Shown piece by piece: positions 44,941 through 54,551 of a DNA stretch of 64,000 nucleotides. This DNA is from Woeseiaceae bacterium (GTDB lineage Bacteria > Pseudomonadota > Gammaproteobacteria > Steroidobacterales > Woeseiaceae). The stretch spans positions 1-64,000 of the forward strand of contig JASJCM010000011.1 in the NCBI GenBank assembly GCA_030065985.1, written 5' to 3'. A program made the translations under genes and the position numbers. Position 1 is the stretch's first letter; each line of letters begins with the position of its first letter. The notes under the pieces are model-generated. The model worked only from the letters and a program-made list of their open reading frames with translations, did no database searches and was not told the origin of the DNA.

Positions 44941-45533
44941 GGTGCGTCCTGGCGCATGAAGTTGGCCATCAGCGTGTCGCCGTCGGGCGTCAGTACGCTT
45001 TCAGGATGGAATTGCACGCCCTCGATCGGCAACGTCTTGTGGCGCACACCCATAATCTCGCCACGCTCGGTCTGTGCCGTAATGACGAGGTCGTCAGGCA
45101 GCGTTTCCTCTGCCGCGCACAGCGAGTGATAGCGGCCCACCTCAAACGGGTTGGAGATGCCTTCGAAGATGGTTTTGCCGTCGTGCTTTACCATCGACGT
45201 CTTGCCGTGCATCAGGCGATCGGCGCGCACGATCTCACCGCCGTGCTGCTGGACGATGCTCTGGTGACCGAGACAGACGCCGAGGATCGGCAGCTTCCCG
45301 GCCCAGGCACCGATCATCTCGAGCGAGACACCGGCATCCTCGGGCCGACCCGGTCCGGGCGAAATCACGAGATGCGTCGGCTCGAGTGCAACGCTTTCAT
45401 CGACCGAGAGTGCATCGTTACGGTACACCATGACCGATGCGCCCATGGCGGCGAACGCCTGCACGAGGTTGTAGGTGAACGAGTCATAGTTGTCGATCAA
45501 CAGCATGCGGACGTGGTCGAAAGAGTCGCTCAT
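44937..45533 (-). CDS. trpG: Anthranilate synthase glutaminase component
   Basis: ATG 45533, overlapping the trpE stop by one base (TGATG), is preferred over GTG 45536. The 198-residue class I glutamine amidotransferase has LLIDNYDSFTYNLVQ, ISPGPGRPEDAG, the nucleophile in LGVCLGHQS and the catalytic histidine in GVQFHPESVLTPDG. It supplies ammonia to TrpE. Confidence 0.95.
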   Translation of the reverse strand: MSDSFDHVRMLLIDNYDSFTYNLVQAFAAMGASVMVYRNDALSVDESVALEPTHLVISPGPGRPEDAGVSLEMIGAWAGKLPILGVCLGHQSIVQQHGGEIVRADRLMHGKTSMVKHDGKTIFEGISNPFEVGRYHSLCAAEETLPDDLVITAQTERGEIMGVRHKTLPIEGVQFHPESVLTPDGDTLMANFMRQDAP

Positions 45534-46915
45534 CACAAGCCCTCCCCGGCAATTTCCAGCGCACGTCTCAGAATCGCGCTCTTGGCCATGACTTCCTGGT
45601 ATTCCTTCTCGGGAATCGAGTCGGCAACAATACCGGCACCCGCCTGAAAACTGTACTCGTTGCCGGAGAAGACCAGCGTGCGGATCGTAATCGCCTGATC
45701 CATGTCACCGTGCAAGCCGAAATAGCCGGCAGTGCCCGCATACAGGCCACGTCCTACCTGCTCCATTTCCTCTATGATCTCCATCGCTCTTACTTTCGGT
45801 GCGCCAACGAGCGTGCCAGCCGGGAAGCTCGCGGCAAACAGGTCGAACTGGTCGTAGATGTCGTCAAGTTCACCCTGCACGCCGCTGACGATGTGCATGA
45901 CGTGGCTATAGCGCTCAATGGCACGAAACGGATCGACATGAACGCTGCCAGGACTGGCGACGCGTCCGAGATCGTTTCGTGCGAGGTCAACAAGCATGAC
46001 GTGCTCCGCGGCCTCTTTCGGGTCAGCGAGCAGCGTCTTCTCGTTGGCGAGATCTTCCTCTGTCGTCGCACCACGGGGCAATGTCCCTGCGATCGGCCGC
46101 AGAGAGGCCGTATCGCCGTGCAGGCGCACAAGGGCCTCGGGCGATGATCCCGCGACCTGCAGATCGCCGAAATCGAAATAGAACATATACGGCGAGGGGT
46201 TTAGCAGTCGCAGCGCCCGGTAAACCTCGAATGGCGGAACGTTGGTCTCGCCCCGGAACAGCACTGACAGCACGATCTGGTAGATGTCGCCTGCTTTGAT
46301 GTACTCCTTGCACGCGTTGACGCGTGCCGAAAACGCTTCCTCGCTGAGGCTGGCTTCGGCATCCGAGATCGTCACCTCGTGGCCATTGCTCGGAATCGGG
46401 CCGCGCAGCTGCTGAATCACGTCGTCCCGCAGTCTCTGGCGCTCCTCTTCGGGGCCGTCGTGGAGCAACGCAATGCGCCGCGTAACGTGATCGAACACGA
46501 GCAGCGACTGCGGTGCGACGAAAGCCGCGTCGGGAACGCTGGTCTGTTTTTCGGTGTCGACGGGCAGCTTCTCGAATAAACGCACAACGTCGTAACCCGA
46601 GACGCCGACGAGCCCGCCCGCGAACGGCAGGTCTTCCGCGGGCTGCGGCATGGGCGCCTCTGAAAGCGCTTCGCGGAGCGCATCGAGGTACTCACCCTGG
46701 TCGGTCGGACGTGGCCGCTCATTGCCCGCTACGGTGAGCGAGTCGCTGTCCATGCGGACCTCCAGCGCCTCGCCGAAGCCGAGAAACGAGTAGCGTGCGA
46801 GACGTTCGCCGCCCTCCACGGACTCGAGCAGAAAGCGTGGCTTGAGCGCGCCGAGCTTCAGGTAGGCGGATACCGGTGTGTCAAGATCCGCGGCTATGTC
46901 GAATGGGGCCTGCAT
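45533..46915 (-). CDS. trpE: Anthranilate synthase component I
   Basis: This 460-residue chorismate-using enzyme is the first structural gene of the operon. It retains the feedback-related LLES motif near residue 29 (RFLLESVEGGERLARYSFLGFG). The chorismate-binding core is also clear (GDIYQIVLSVLF; LRPIAGTLPRG; EHVMLVDLARNDLGRVA; SGVQGELDD; GAPKVRAMEIIEEME; AGAGIVADS). It begins 11 bases beyond the attenuator, behind GGAG at 6 bases. Confidence 0.97.
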   Translation of the reverse strand: MQAPFDIAADLDTPVSAYLKLGALKPRFLLESVEGGERLARYSFLGFGEALEVRMDSDSLTVAGNERPRPTDQGEYLDALREALSEAPMPQPAEDLPFAGGLVGVSGYDVVRLFEKLPVDTEKQTSVPDAAFVAPQSLLVFDHVTRRIALLHDGPEEERQRLRDDVIQQLRGPIPSNGHEVTISDAEASLSEEAFSARVNACKEYIKAGDIYQIVLSVLFRGETNVPPFEVYRALRLLNPSPYMFYFDFGDLQVAGSSPEALVRLHGDTASLRPIAGTLPRGATTEEDLANEKTLLADPKEAAEHVMLVDLARNDLGRVASPGSVHVDPFRAIERYSHVMHIVSGVQGELDDIYDQFDLFAASFPAGTLVGAPKVRAMEIIEEMEQVGRGLYAGTAGYFGLHGDMDQAITIRTLVFSGNEYSFQAGAGIVADSIPEKEYQEVMAKSAILRRALEIAGEGL

Positions 46916-46925
46916 TTAAACTCCA

Positions 46926-46964
46926 TAAAAAAAGCCCGCCTTGCAATCAGCAGAGACGGGCTTT
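46926..46964 (-). terminator. trp attenuator hairpin
   Basis: On the minus strand AAAGCCCGTC...GGCGGGCTTTTTTT forms a GC stem followed by a T run, between trpL and trpE. Its 5' arm begins about 22 bases past the trpL stop, as required for ribosome-controlled attenuation. Confidence 0.85.
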
Positions 46965-46986
46965 GGTGTCTTCGTTCAGCTAAACG

Positions 46987-47046
46987 CTAGCCTGCCGCCT
47001 CCTGTGAAGGCAGCCACCACCAGTTGTTGCTGTGCGAGAAATTCAT
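46987..47046 (-). CDS. trpL: trp operon leader peptide
   Basis: A 19-codon open frame reads MNFSHSNNWWWLPSQEAAG followed by TAG, with three consecutive Trp codons (UGG UGG UGG). It lies just upstream of a GC-rich terminator and trpE. By the classical mechanism, stalling at Trp codons when charged tRNA-Trp is scarce lets the antiterminator form. The start has GGAG about 13 bases upstream, a little distant. Confidence 0.92.
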   Translation of the reverse strand: MNFSHSNNWWWLPSQEAAG

Positions 47047-47093
47047 GGGTCGGAGTATCTCCGTGGTACCGGCGGCCGTCAACCCCGGATTCG

Positions 47094-48959
47094 TTACAAC
47101 TGATACAGCATCGGCAGCACGATCGAGAAGCCGATCCACATCACGATGGTCAGTGGAATGCCGACCCGCAGGAAATCGCCAAACTTGTAGCCGCCGGCCG
47201 TCATCACGAGCAGGTTCGTCTGATACCCGTAGGGCGTTGCGAAACTCATGTTGGCGCCGAATAGCGTTGCGAGGATGAACGGTTCCGGGCTGACGCCAAG
47301 CTGCGAGGCAATACCGATGGCGATTGGTGTACCGATAGCCGCAGCGGCATTGTTCGACACGATGTTGGTCATGACCGTCATCAGCAGCATGAACGCACTG
47401 AGAATGACGGGCGCCGGAAGCCCCGCCGCCGCGTTGACGAACGACAAGGCGATGAAATCAGCCATGCCGGTCCCGACCAGCGCCTTGCCAAGCGCGAGTG
47501 CAGTGACGATGATCATCACAACTGGTATCGACAGCGCCGCCGTGGCGTCACGCCAGCCCAGGCAGCCCGTCGCTATCATGAGGCCAAGGCCAACAATCGC
47601 GCTGACCGAAATCGGCATGACGCCGAGCGCCGCCGCGAGAACGACGAACGCCATGATCGACAGTGCCCGCTTTGCATGATGCGTCTGCGGCAGATCGGTC
47701 GTGCCGTCAAGTACGAGCATCGAGCCCGAGTCTCTTAGCTGAGCGATCGACTCGCGCGTGCCCTGGACCAGGAGCACATCACCGGCGCGCAGCCGGATCA
47801 TGTTGAGGTCGCCCGTGACCTGCGAGCTCGGCGCACGAGCGCGATGCAGTGCCAGCGGCAGCAGGCCATAGCTGCTCGTGAAACGGGCGGCCGCGAGGCT
47901 GCGCAAGTGAAGCGGCGATCCGCGCGTGATGACAACCTCGGCGAGCTGCTGACCCTTGGCTTCGAGCGGCGTGTCTTCGTCAACCGGGTGTTCGTCGTCA
48001 CTCAGGTTATAAAGCGTCGTACCAAGCAGCTGTTCGTAGTGCTTCAGGTTCTCGGGCGAATCTTTGACAAACAGGCGGTCGCCGGGCTGGATCGTGACCG
48101 ACGGCAGCTTGGCAAGGAACAGTGACTCGGAGCGCTGGATCTTGTCGATGCGCAGGCTGCCATCCGCCTTGGCGAGCACTTCGGACAGCGTCTTGCCGGC
48201 CGCGAAGCCCCCTTCCTTGACGTGCAGCTGCGCGCTGAAGATTCGCGGCGTCGTGTCCGCCATTGGCGGCGTGCGATCCGGCAGCATGCGCGGCGCAACC
48301 AGCCACAGGAATGCAATGCCAACGCCGCCAACAATAGCGACCGGCAACACCCATTCAAACATCGTGAAGTCATGCTGCCCGAGATCGTGCGCGATGCCGA
48401 CGACAAGCAGGTTGGTCGACGTACCGATGGTTGTCGACATACCGCCGATGATCGTTGCGAGGCCCATCGGCATCATGACGCCCGATACCGGGAACTTGGA
48501 CCGCAGCGACGCGCCGACGAGAATCGGCATGAGCAACACGACGATCGGCGTGTTGTTCATAAACGCACTCAGAATGGCGCCGGCAATGAGCGTCGTAACA
48601 AGGGCGAGCACGGGACGCGACGACCAGGCCCTGCCAACAATCGTCGCTAAGGGCTGTAACGCACCCGTGGTTTCGAGCGCCTTGCCCACCATCATCAAGG
48701 CGCAAATTGCGACAAGCGCCTCATTGCCAAATCCGGCAAAGAAATCGACCGGACCAACAATCGCGTCGCCCTTGGCATCCACATACGGGAACAGCGTGAA
48801 GCCGGCCGTGAGGACAATCAGGATGGCGAAAGATGACGACTCGAGCGGTATGTTGTCGCGCGTAAACAGGTACAGCGCGAGGACCGTCAGGGCAAGTACC
48901 GCGAGGCCGTGTGCGTCCGGTGTAATGGCTTGCAAAGCACCCCTCACTGCTCTGCTCAT
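47094..48959 (-). CDS. SLC13-family permease with two TrkA-C domains
   Basis: The start at 48959 (MSRAVRGALQAITPDAHGLAVL) is preferred because the open frame upstream runs into the next gene. The 621-residue inner-membrane protein has an SLC13/DASS layout: helices, a central cytosolic pair of RCK/TrkA-C domains (about 200-400; FAAGKTLSEV, LRAGDVLLVQGT), then helices. Helical-hairpin motifs include FMNNTPIVVLLMPI and IVSNNAAAAIGTPIAI (SNT/NNT signatures). Members carry sulfate, dicarboxylates or other anions; which is not clear. Confidence 0.88.
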   Translation of the reverse strand: MSRAVRGALQAITPDAHGLAVLALTVLALYLFTRDNIPLESSSFAILIVLTAGFTLFPYVDAKGDAIVGPVDFFAGFGNEALVAICALMMVGKALETTGALQPLATIVGRAWSSRPVLALVTTLIAGAILSAFMNNTPIVVLLMPILVGASLRSKFPVSGVMMPMGLATIIGGMSTTIGTSTNLLVVGIAHDLGQHDFTMFEWVLPVAIVGGVGIAFLWLVAPRMLPDRTPPMADTTPRIFSAQLHVKEGGFAAGKTLSEVLAKADGSLRIDKIQRSESLFLAKLPSVTIQPGDRLFVKDSPENLKHYEQLLGTTLYNLSDDEHPVDEDTPLEAKGQQLAEVVITRGSPLHLRSLAAARFTSSYGLLPLALHRARAPSSQVTGDLNMIRLRAGDVLLVQGTRESIAQLRDSGSMLVLDGTTDLPQTHHAKRALSIMAFVVLAAALGVMPISVSAIVGLGLMIATGCLGWRDATAALSIPVVMIIVTALALGKALVGTGMADFIALSFVNAAAGLPAPVILSAFMLLMTVMTNIVSNNAAAAIGTPIAIGIASQLGVSPEPFILATLFGANMSFATPYGYQTNLLVMTAGGYKFGDFLRVGIPLTIVMWIGFSIVLPMLYQL

Positions 48960-48981
48960 GGAGCTGAGACCGTATCCCAGA

Positions 48982-49839
48982 TCACACCTGTTTCGCAATG
49001 AGCGTTGCGTCCCTTGAACGACGCAGAATTGCACCAACGCGCTCATAAAAGGACCTGAACTCAATGACGTTCCAGTGCGTTATCCGTACCTCGCGCAGAA
49101 ACGAGACTGAATTTGCGCACCGAATGAGTGGCAGCAAGTTCATGTAGCGCGAGTCTGCTTCGTCATGTTGCGGAAAGACGTCCCAGGGCGACAGCGTCAA
49201 CAGGTTGCGATGACGCAGGGCGTTGTTGCGCACGGCACGTTGCCAACGCTCCGCCATCTCGCGACCGTGCCGCTGCACACGTGCCCCGGCGGCGTCGATG
49301 GCGGGGCAGTAGCCGACACGTATCGCGATCTCGCGTGACGCGTCGACGAGTATCGCCTCAATCCGGTGCGCGAGTTGTTCGAGCTCGCCCAGCACGGGCA
49401 GAAAGACCGGGTTGTCATTGCGTCGTCGGACGAGATCGCCCCAGCCGCGTACCAGGATCGACAGTCGCCGATTCATGAGGCTGTCGCGAGACATCGAACT
49501 GTTCGCCCACTCGGCTTTGTCATGACACTGCTCGCCGGCGCGCACGCAATCGCGCAAAGCGGCTTCGAGTTGCGTCATGCGCAGCTCGCCATGCTCACTG
49601 GCGTAGTGCATCAGATCGAGCTCGGACGAGACCCATGCCGAATCGCAGGGAACGAGTGACAACGTTGGCATGTAAACAGCTTCCGCCACCTCGTCGGCCA
49701 GCAGGGGGCATGGCGAGACGACACCGGCCGGCAGCAGCGCATTGATTGGCGTTATGTCGCGCAGCTCCCAGAGCTGCTGCCACACAGACGCGGCCAGCTG
49801 CGGAGAGACTTCCCTGTCCGAATCCACAACGTAGAACAT
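48982..49839 (-). CDS. Uncharacterised cytosolic protein
   Basis: From ATG 49839 (MFYVVDSDREVSPQL) the product is 285 residues; a longer in-frame start at 49902 is possible. There is no signal or membrane segment. It is rich in arginine and helices, with RRLSILVRGWGDLVRRRNDNPVF and WDVFPQHDEADSRYMNLLPLIR as notable stretches. I do not recognise a family. It lies upstream of the SLC13 gene by 22 bases and may be co-transcribed. Confidence 0.6.
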   Translation of the reverse strand: MFYVVDSDREVSPQLAASVWQQLWELRDITPINALLPAGVVSPCPLLADEVAEAVYMPTLSLVPCDSAWVSSELDLMHYASEHGELRMTQLEAALRDCVRAGEQCHDKAEWANSSMSRDSLMNRRLSILVRGWGDLVRRRNDNPVFLPVLGELEQLAHRIEAILVDASREIAIRVGYCPAIDAAGARVQRHGREMAERWQRAVRNNALRHRNLLTLSPWDVFPQHDEADSRYMNLLPLIRCANSVSFLREVRITHWNVIEFRSFYERVGAILRRSRDATLIAKQV

Positions 49840-49969
49840 GCCTGTGATTCTGCGGTGATGACGGCGCGGCCAGCGGCCCCTGAATCGAGGCAATTCGTCC
49901 ACATTGGCAAAGTTGGCACCAGCCGCCCGCCGGGTGTACCTTTCACGTTCTCACGAGGGGGACAACGGT

Positions 49970-50452
49970 ATGCCGTCTTTCGACGTAGTCAGCGATTTCG
50001 ATGCGCACGAAGCGCGCAACGGCGTTGACCAGGCCAATCGCGAAGTAACGACGCGGTTCGATTTCAAAAGCACGGGCTCGAAGTACGAGCTCGATGGCGA
50101 GGTCATCCTGTTGACGACTCAGTCGGATTTCCAGCTGAAGCAGATGATCGACATCCTCCATCAGAAGCTGTCCAAACGCGGTATCGACCTCGGCTGTCTC
50201 GAGGAGCAGGAACCGGAGTTTGCTGGCAACGAGGCGCGCCAGCGCATCATCATGCGACGTGGCATTGACTCAGACCGCGCTCGCAAGCTTGTGAAGGACA
50301 TCAAGGGCGCGAAGCTCAAGGTGCAGGCCGCCATCCAGGGTGACAAGCTGCGCGTGAGCGGCAAGAAGCGCGACGACCTGCAGGCCGTCATTGCGATGCT
50401 TCGCGAGACCGACATTGGCCTGCCGCTGCAATACGAGAACTTCCGCGACTAG
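49970..50452 (+). CDS. yajQ: YajQ-family nucleotide-binding protein
   Basis: The start ATG 49970 has GAGGGG upstream. The 160-residue protein is full length for the family: MPSFDVVSDFDAHEARNGVDQANREVTTRFDFK at the start, and VKDIKGAKLKVQAAIQGDKLRVSGKKRDDLQ and LPLQYENFRD at the end. YajQ homologues have been reported to bind c-di-GMP or other nucleotides; the exact role varies. It is followed by ppc after 24 bases. Confidence 0.95.
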   Translation: MPSFDVVSDFDAHEARNGVDQANREVTTRFDFKSTGSKYELDGEVILLTTQSDFQLKQMIDILHQKLSKRGIDLGCLEEQEPEFAGNEARQRIIMRRGIDSDRARKLVKDIKGAKLKVQAAIQGDKLRVSGKKRDDLQAVIAMLRETDIGLPLQYENFRD

Positions 50453-50476
50453 ACGGCGCCGCCTTCGAGAAATGTA

Positions 50477-53218
50477 ATGGTTACCCGGTTAGACAAGACA
50501 CTGCGTCGCCAGGACGTGTTCTTCGAGGAAAAAGACCAGGCGTTACGTGACGATGTCCGCACGCTCGGCGCAATGGTCGGCGACCTGATTCGCGAACAGA
50601 ATGGCGAAGAGCTGTTCGAGAAGGTCGAGAGCGCAAGACTGCGCGCCATCCGCCGTCGCGAAGACAACGAACTGCCGGGTGAAGAGCTCGACGCGCTCAT
50701 CGACGGTCTGGATCCGAAGATCGCGTCGCAGCTGATTCGCGGCTTCACGACTTATTTCCAGATGGTGAACACGGCCGAGAAAGTGCATCGCATTCGCCGG
50801 CGCCGTGATCACCTGCGCGATATCGCGGGTTACCAGCCAGGCGGTCTCGAAGACACGCTGCAGAAGCTCAAGGCGTCGGGTATGACGATCGACGAGCTGC
50901 AGGAGCTGCTCGATTCACTCTCGATCGAGCCCGTCTTCACGGCGCACCCGACCGAATCGACGCGGCGCACGATGCTGCGCAAGGAACAGAAGATCGTCAA
51001 ACACCTCGTCGATCTTTTGAACCCGACGATGACGCCACAAGAAACCACCGTGGCGCTGCAGAACATTCGCCTGCTCGCGACGACGGGCTGGCAGACGGCC
51101 GAGCACCCGTCCGAACGCATGACCGTCGCTGACGAGCTCGAGCACGTGCTGTTCTTCATTACCGACGTCCTGTATCGCGCGATGCCGCCGTTCTACGAGG
51201 ACATACGCGCAGCGCTTGATCGCATCTACGGCGAGGAAGCGAAAGGGCTCGAGATTCCGAACCTCGTGCATTTTGCGTCCTGGGTAGGCGGCGACATGGA
51301 CGGCAACCCGAACGTCAATGCCAAGACAATCCGGGCGACGCTCGCGCGCCAGCGGGCGCTGATCCTCGACCTCTACTACAAAGAGTGCGCGACACTGGGC
51401 GAGAAGCTGAGCCAATCGACCGACTCCGCGGAGTTCGGCGAGGGAATGCTCGACAAGATTGAGGAATACCGCGGCATTTTCCCGAACGCCTATCATGCCG
51501 TGCCGGCGCGCCATCGCGACATGCCGTACCGCGTATTTCTGCGTCTCGTGCAGCAGCGCCTGCAGTCGACCTACGACGACGACATCTATCCGTACGAGCG
51601 TGTTGGCGACCTGCTGGCCGACATCGAACTCGTTGCGGAAAGCCTGGCGTTCAACAAGGGACGCCACGCCGGCCTGTTTGCGGTCAAGCGATTGCTGCGC
51701 CGTATTCGCACCTTCGGCTTCCACATGGTGACGCTCGATGTGCGACAGGACGCCGAAGTGCACCGCAAAGTTGTTGGCGAGTGCCTCGGCGAAGACGACT
51801 GGATGGAGATGGCGGCGAAGGACCGCACCGAGCGCATCATCGAGGCCATCGAGTCACGCGAAAGCGCGCCAATGACCCTCAGCACGCAGGCGCGCAAGAC
51901 CATCGCTGTTTTTCAGGCGATTGCCTTCTGTCGCCGCAAGTACGGCAAGCGCGCAATCGGTCCGTTCATCGTGAGCATGACGCAGGGCGCAGATGACATT
52001 TTGTCGGTGCTGCTGCTCGCGCAGTGGGGTGAGCTGCACAACCGCAAGGGCAACGTGCCCCTCGATGTTGCGCCATTGCTCGAGACTGTCGACGACCTGC
52101 ACGCGGGCCCCGAGATTCTCAACGAGCTGCTCGACTCCGAGCTGTATCGCAAGCACCTCGAGCGACGCGACAACTGCCAGACAATCATGATTGGCTACTC
52201 TGACAGCAACAAGGACGGTGGCCTCGCCTCTTCGCGCTGGGCGATCCAGAACGCGCAGGAGCATCTCGTCAACGCGGTAGGCAGTGAGAACATCGAGCTG
52301 ACGCTGTTCCATGGCCGCGGCGGCACGATCAGTCGCGGCGGCAGCAAAACGCATGTCGCGGTACTCGGCGCACCGCCGGGCACGGTTAACGGCCGGCTTC
52401 GTGTCACTGAGCAGGGCGAGATTATCAACGAGAAGTACGGTCTGCGCGGCATTGCACTGCGTACACTCGAACAGACGACAGGTTCGGTCGCGCTGGCGAC
52501 GGCGATGCCGAAGCATCGTGGCAACGACATGCCGGAATGGCACGAGATGATGGACCTGGTCGCGACCGAGAGCCGCAAAGCCTATCGCAAGCTGATTTAC
52601 GAAACGCCGGAGTTTTATCAGTATTTTCGTACCGCGACGCCAATCGACGTTATCGAGCGCATGCGCATTGGTTCACGTCCGTCGTCACGACGTTCGATGT
52701 CCGGCATTCAGGACCTGCGCGCGATTCCGTGGGTATTTTCGTGGACACAGTCGCGCTTCATTCTGCCTGGCTGGTACGGCCTTGGCACGGGATTGAAGAA
52801 AGCCATTGACGAGTTCGGCAAGGAACAGATTGCCGAGATGTTCCGTGAGTGGTTCTTCCTGCGCTCGCTGGTCGCCGATGCCGAAATGGTTATCGCGAAA
52901 TCTGATCTCGGCATCGCGGAGTTTTACTCGAAATTGTCGGGTGACCTGCACGAGAAGTTCTTCCCATTGATTCTCGGTGAGTTCGAGCTGACGCGTGACA
53001 TCATTCTCGAGTACACGGAGCACGAGTCTATTCTCGAGGGCGACTTCACCCTGCAACGCGCAATTGCACTGCGCAACCCGTACGTCGATCCAATCAGCTT
53101 CATGCAGGTCGACCTGCTGAAACGCTGGCGCGCCTCGAATCACGAAGATGAGGAAGTGTTCGATGCGCTGCTGGCCACCGTCAACGGTATCGCTCAGGGG
53201 CTGCAGAACACCGGTTAG
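50477..53218 (+). CDS. ppc: Phosphoenolpyruvate carboxylase
   Basis: This 913-residue enzyme makes oxaloacetate from PEP and bicarbonate to refill the TCA cycle. Signature sites are EPVFTAHPTESTRRTM (catalytic histidine, about 155), VGGDMDGNPNVN, GYSDSNKDGGLASSRW (about 575), LFHGRGGTISRGG and SRRSMSGIQDLRAIPWVFSWTQSR (about 735). The C-terminus ends in NGIAQGLQNTG as is usual (family ends ..AGMRNTG). It is full length, without apparent damage. Confidence 0.97.
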   Translation: MVTRLDKTLRRQDVFFEEKDQALRDDVRTLGAMVGDLIREQNGEELFEKVESARLRAIRRREDNELPGEELDALIDGLDPKIASQLIRGFTTYFQMVNTAEKVHRIRRRRDHLRDIAGYQPGGLEDTLQKLKASGMTIDELQELLDSLSIEPVFTAHPTESTRRTMLRKEQKIVKHLVDLLNPTMTPQETTVALQNIRLLATTGWQTAEHPSERMTVADELEHVLFFITDVLYRAMPPFYEDIRAALDRIYGEEAKGLEIPNLVHFASWVGGDMDGNPNVNAKTIRATLARQRALILDLYYKECATLGEKLSQSTDSAEFGEGMLDKIEEYRGIFPNAYHAVPARHRDMPYRVFLRLVQQRLQSTYDDDIYPYERVGDLLADIELVAESLAFNKGRHAGLFAVKRLLRRIRTFGFHMVTLDVRQDAEVHRKVVGECLGEDDWMEMAAKDRTERIIEAIESRESAPMTLSTQARKTIAVFQAIAFCRRKYGKRAIGPFIVSMTQGADDILSVLLLAQWGELHNRKGNVPLDVAPLLETVDDLHAGPEILNELLDSELYRKHLERRDNCQTIMIGYSDSNKDGGLASSRWAIQNAQEHLVNAVGSENIELTLFHGRGGTISRGGSKTHVAVLGAPPGTVNGRLRVTEQGEIINEKYGLRGIALRTLEQTTGSVALATAMPKHRGNDMPEWHEMMDLVATESRKAYRKLIYETPEFYQYFRTATPIDVIERMRIGSRPSSRRSMSGIQDLRAIPWVFSWTQSRFILPGWYGLGTGLKKAIDEFGKEQIAEMFREWFFLRSLVADAEMVIAKSDLGIAEFYSKLSGDLHEKFFPLILGEFELTRDIILEYTEHESILEGDFTLQRAIALRNPYVDPISFMQVDLLKRWRASNHEDEEVFDALLATVNGIAQGLQNTG

Positions 53219-53233
53219 AGAGGTAAGCGATTC

Positions 53234-53869
53234 ATGGCGAAGTTCCGACTCTTTGGAGAACCCGGCTGGGGCTCGGTCATCGTTGAAGCGCAACTCGAAT
53301 GGTACGGCCTCGAATTCGAGTTCGAACGCGTCGGTGACCTGTTCGAATCGGCCGAGGCCCGCGAGAAACTGGAGAAGATCAACCCACTGGCCCAGGTGCC
53401 GACACTCCTTCTGCCCGACGGCACGGTGATGACAGAAAGCGCCGCGATTACGCTGCTGCTCGCGGATATGACCGGCGAGAATTCGCTCGTGCCTGCGCCG
53501 GGTGACGCAAGCCGTGCGGCATTCCTGCGCTGGCTCGTGTTCATCGTTGCAAACGTCTACCCCACCTACACCTACGGCGACGACCCGGCCCGCTTCGTGC
53601 CGGTCGACTCCGCTCAGAAACCGTTCGAGGACACGGTGCTTGCCTACGCCCGCAAGTTGTACGAGCAGCTTGAAGATGTTGCCAGCGCGCCGTGGTTTCT
53701 CGGGGAGCGCTTCTCGGCGATCGACATTTACATCTGTGCGATGACCCGGTGGCAACCCAAGCGGCAGTGGTTCGCCGAGCATGCGCCGAAGCTGCACGCG
53801 ATCGCCGAAGCCGCGCAGGAACAGGAGAAACTGCGCCCGGTGTGGGCGCGGAATCTCCTCACGAACTAA
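53234..53869 (+). CDS. Glutathione S-transferase family protein
   Basis: This 211-residue protein has a thioredoxin-like N-terminal domain (about 1-80) with RLFGEPGWGSVIVEAQLEWYGLEFE and the glutathione-binding LEKINPLAQVPTLLLPDGTVMTESAAITLLLADM. The C-terminal domain is all-helical (about 88-205). The usual catalytic Ser/Tyr position is not obvious (PGWGS). The substrate is unknown. It lies 15 bases after ppc. Confidence 0.88.
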   Translation: MAKFRLFGEPGWGSVIVEAQLEWYGLEFEFERVGDLFESAEAREKLEKINPLAQVPTLLLPDGTVMTESAAITLLLADMTGENSLVPAPGDASRAAFLRWLVFIVANVYPTYTYGDDPARFVPVDSAQKPFEDTVLAYARKLYEQLEDVASAPWFLGERFSAIDIYICAMTRWQPKRQWFAEHAPKLHAIAEAAQEQEKLRPVWARNLLTN

Positions 53870-53875
53870 AGGGAA

Positions 53876-54550
53876 TCACTCCTCGACCCATGAGGTGAAT
53901 TCTTCAAGCGATTTGCGCTTGATGTCCGGCACCTCGGCGTCGTCAGCAGGGTAGCCCACGACAAGCAGGAGGAACGGGCGCTCGCTCTTCGGGCGTCCGA
54001 GTATCTCGTTCAGGAACTTCATCGGGCTAGGCGTGTGCGTAAGCGTGGCCAGGCCGGCACGGTGTAGTGCGGTGATCAGCATTCCGGTGGCCAGCCCGGT
54101 CGATTCTGTCGGGTAGTAGTGCTTCACCTTGCGGCCGTCCGGCAGCTCACCGTACTTCTGCAGGAACACGGCAATCAGGTAGGGTGCCGTTTCGAGAAAG
54201 GGCTTGTGCTCGTCGGTACCCAGCGGCGCCAGCGCGGCCAGCCACTCGTCTGAGGCACGGTGCTCATAGAACTCCCGTTCCTCGACTTCGGCGGCCTCTC
54301 GTATCTTTTTCTTGGCTTCGGGACCGCTGACAACAACGAAGTGCCAGGGCTGCAGATTCGCTCCGCTCGGTGCAGTGTTTGCCGCCTGCAACGCCGTCTC
54401 GATGATGTCCCTTGGTACCGGGCGATCCGAAAACTCCCGCACGGTGCGACGTCGATCGATGTCTTCGTAAAAATCCTTGAGACGCGCTCGCATCTCATCA
54501 ATTGGATACTCGCGATAACGGTCGAGTGGAATGGTCGGGTGTTCGCTCAC
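53876..54550 (-). CDS. Nitroreductase-family oxidoreductase
   Basis: GTG 54550 is chosen because GAGG lies at 6 bases and the product then begins [16 protein letters not shown]. The product is 224 residues. FMN-binding features are [40 protein letters not shown] and the C-terminal [24 protein letters not shown]. The AAxxAPSGxNxQP pattern resembles BluB/iodotyrosine deiodinase-like members. The start lies directly after the stop of the YcgN gene, so they are likely one unit. Confidence 0.88.
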   Translation of the reverse strand: MSEHPTIPLDRYREYPIDEMRARLKDFYEDIDRRRTVREFSDRPVPRDIIETALQAANTAPSGANLQPWHFVVVSGPEAKKKIREAAEVEEREFYEHRASDEWLAALAPLGTDEHKPFLETAPYLIAVFLQKYGELPDGRKVKHYYPTESTGLATGMLITALHRAGLATLTHTPSPMKFLNEILGRPKSERPFLLLVVGYPADDAEVPDIKRKSLEEFTSWVEE

Positions 54551-54551
54551 A

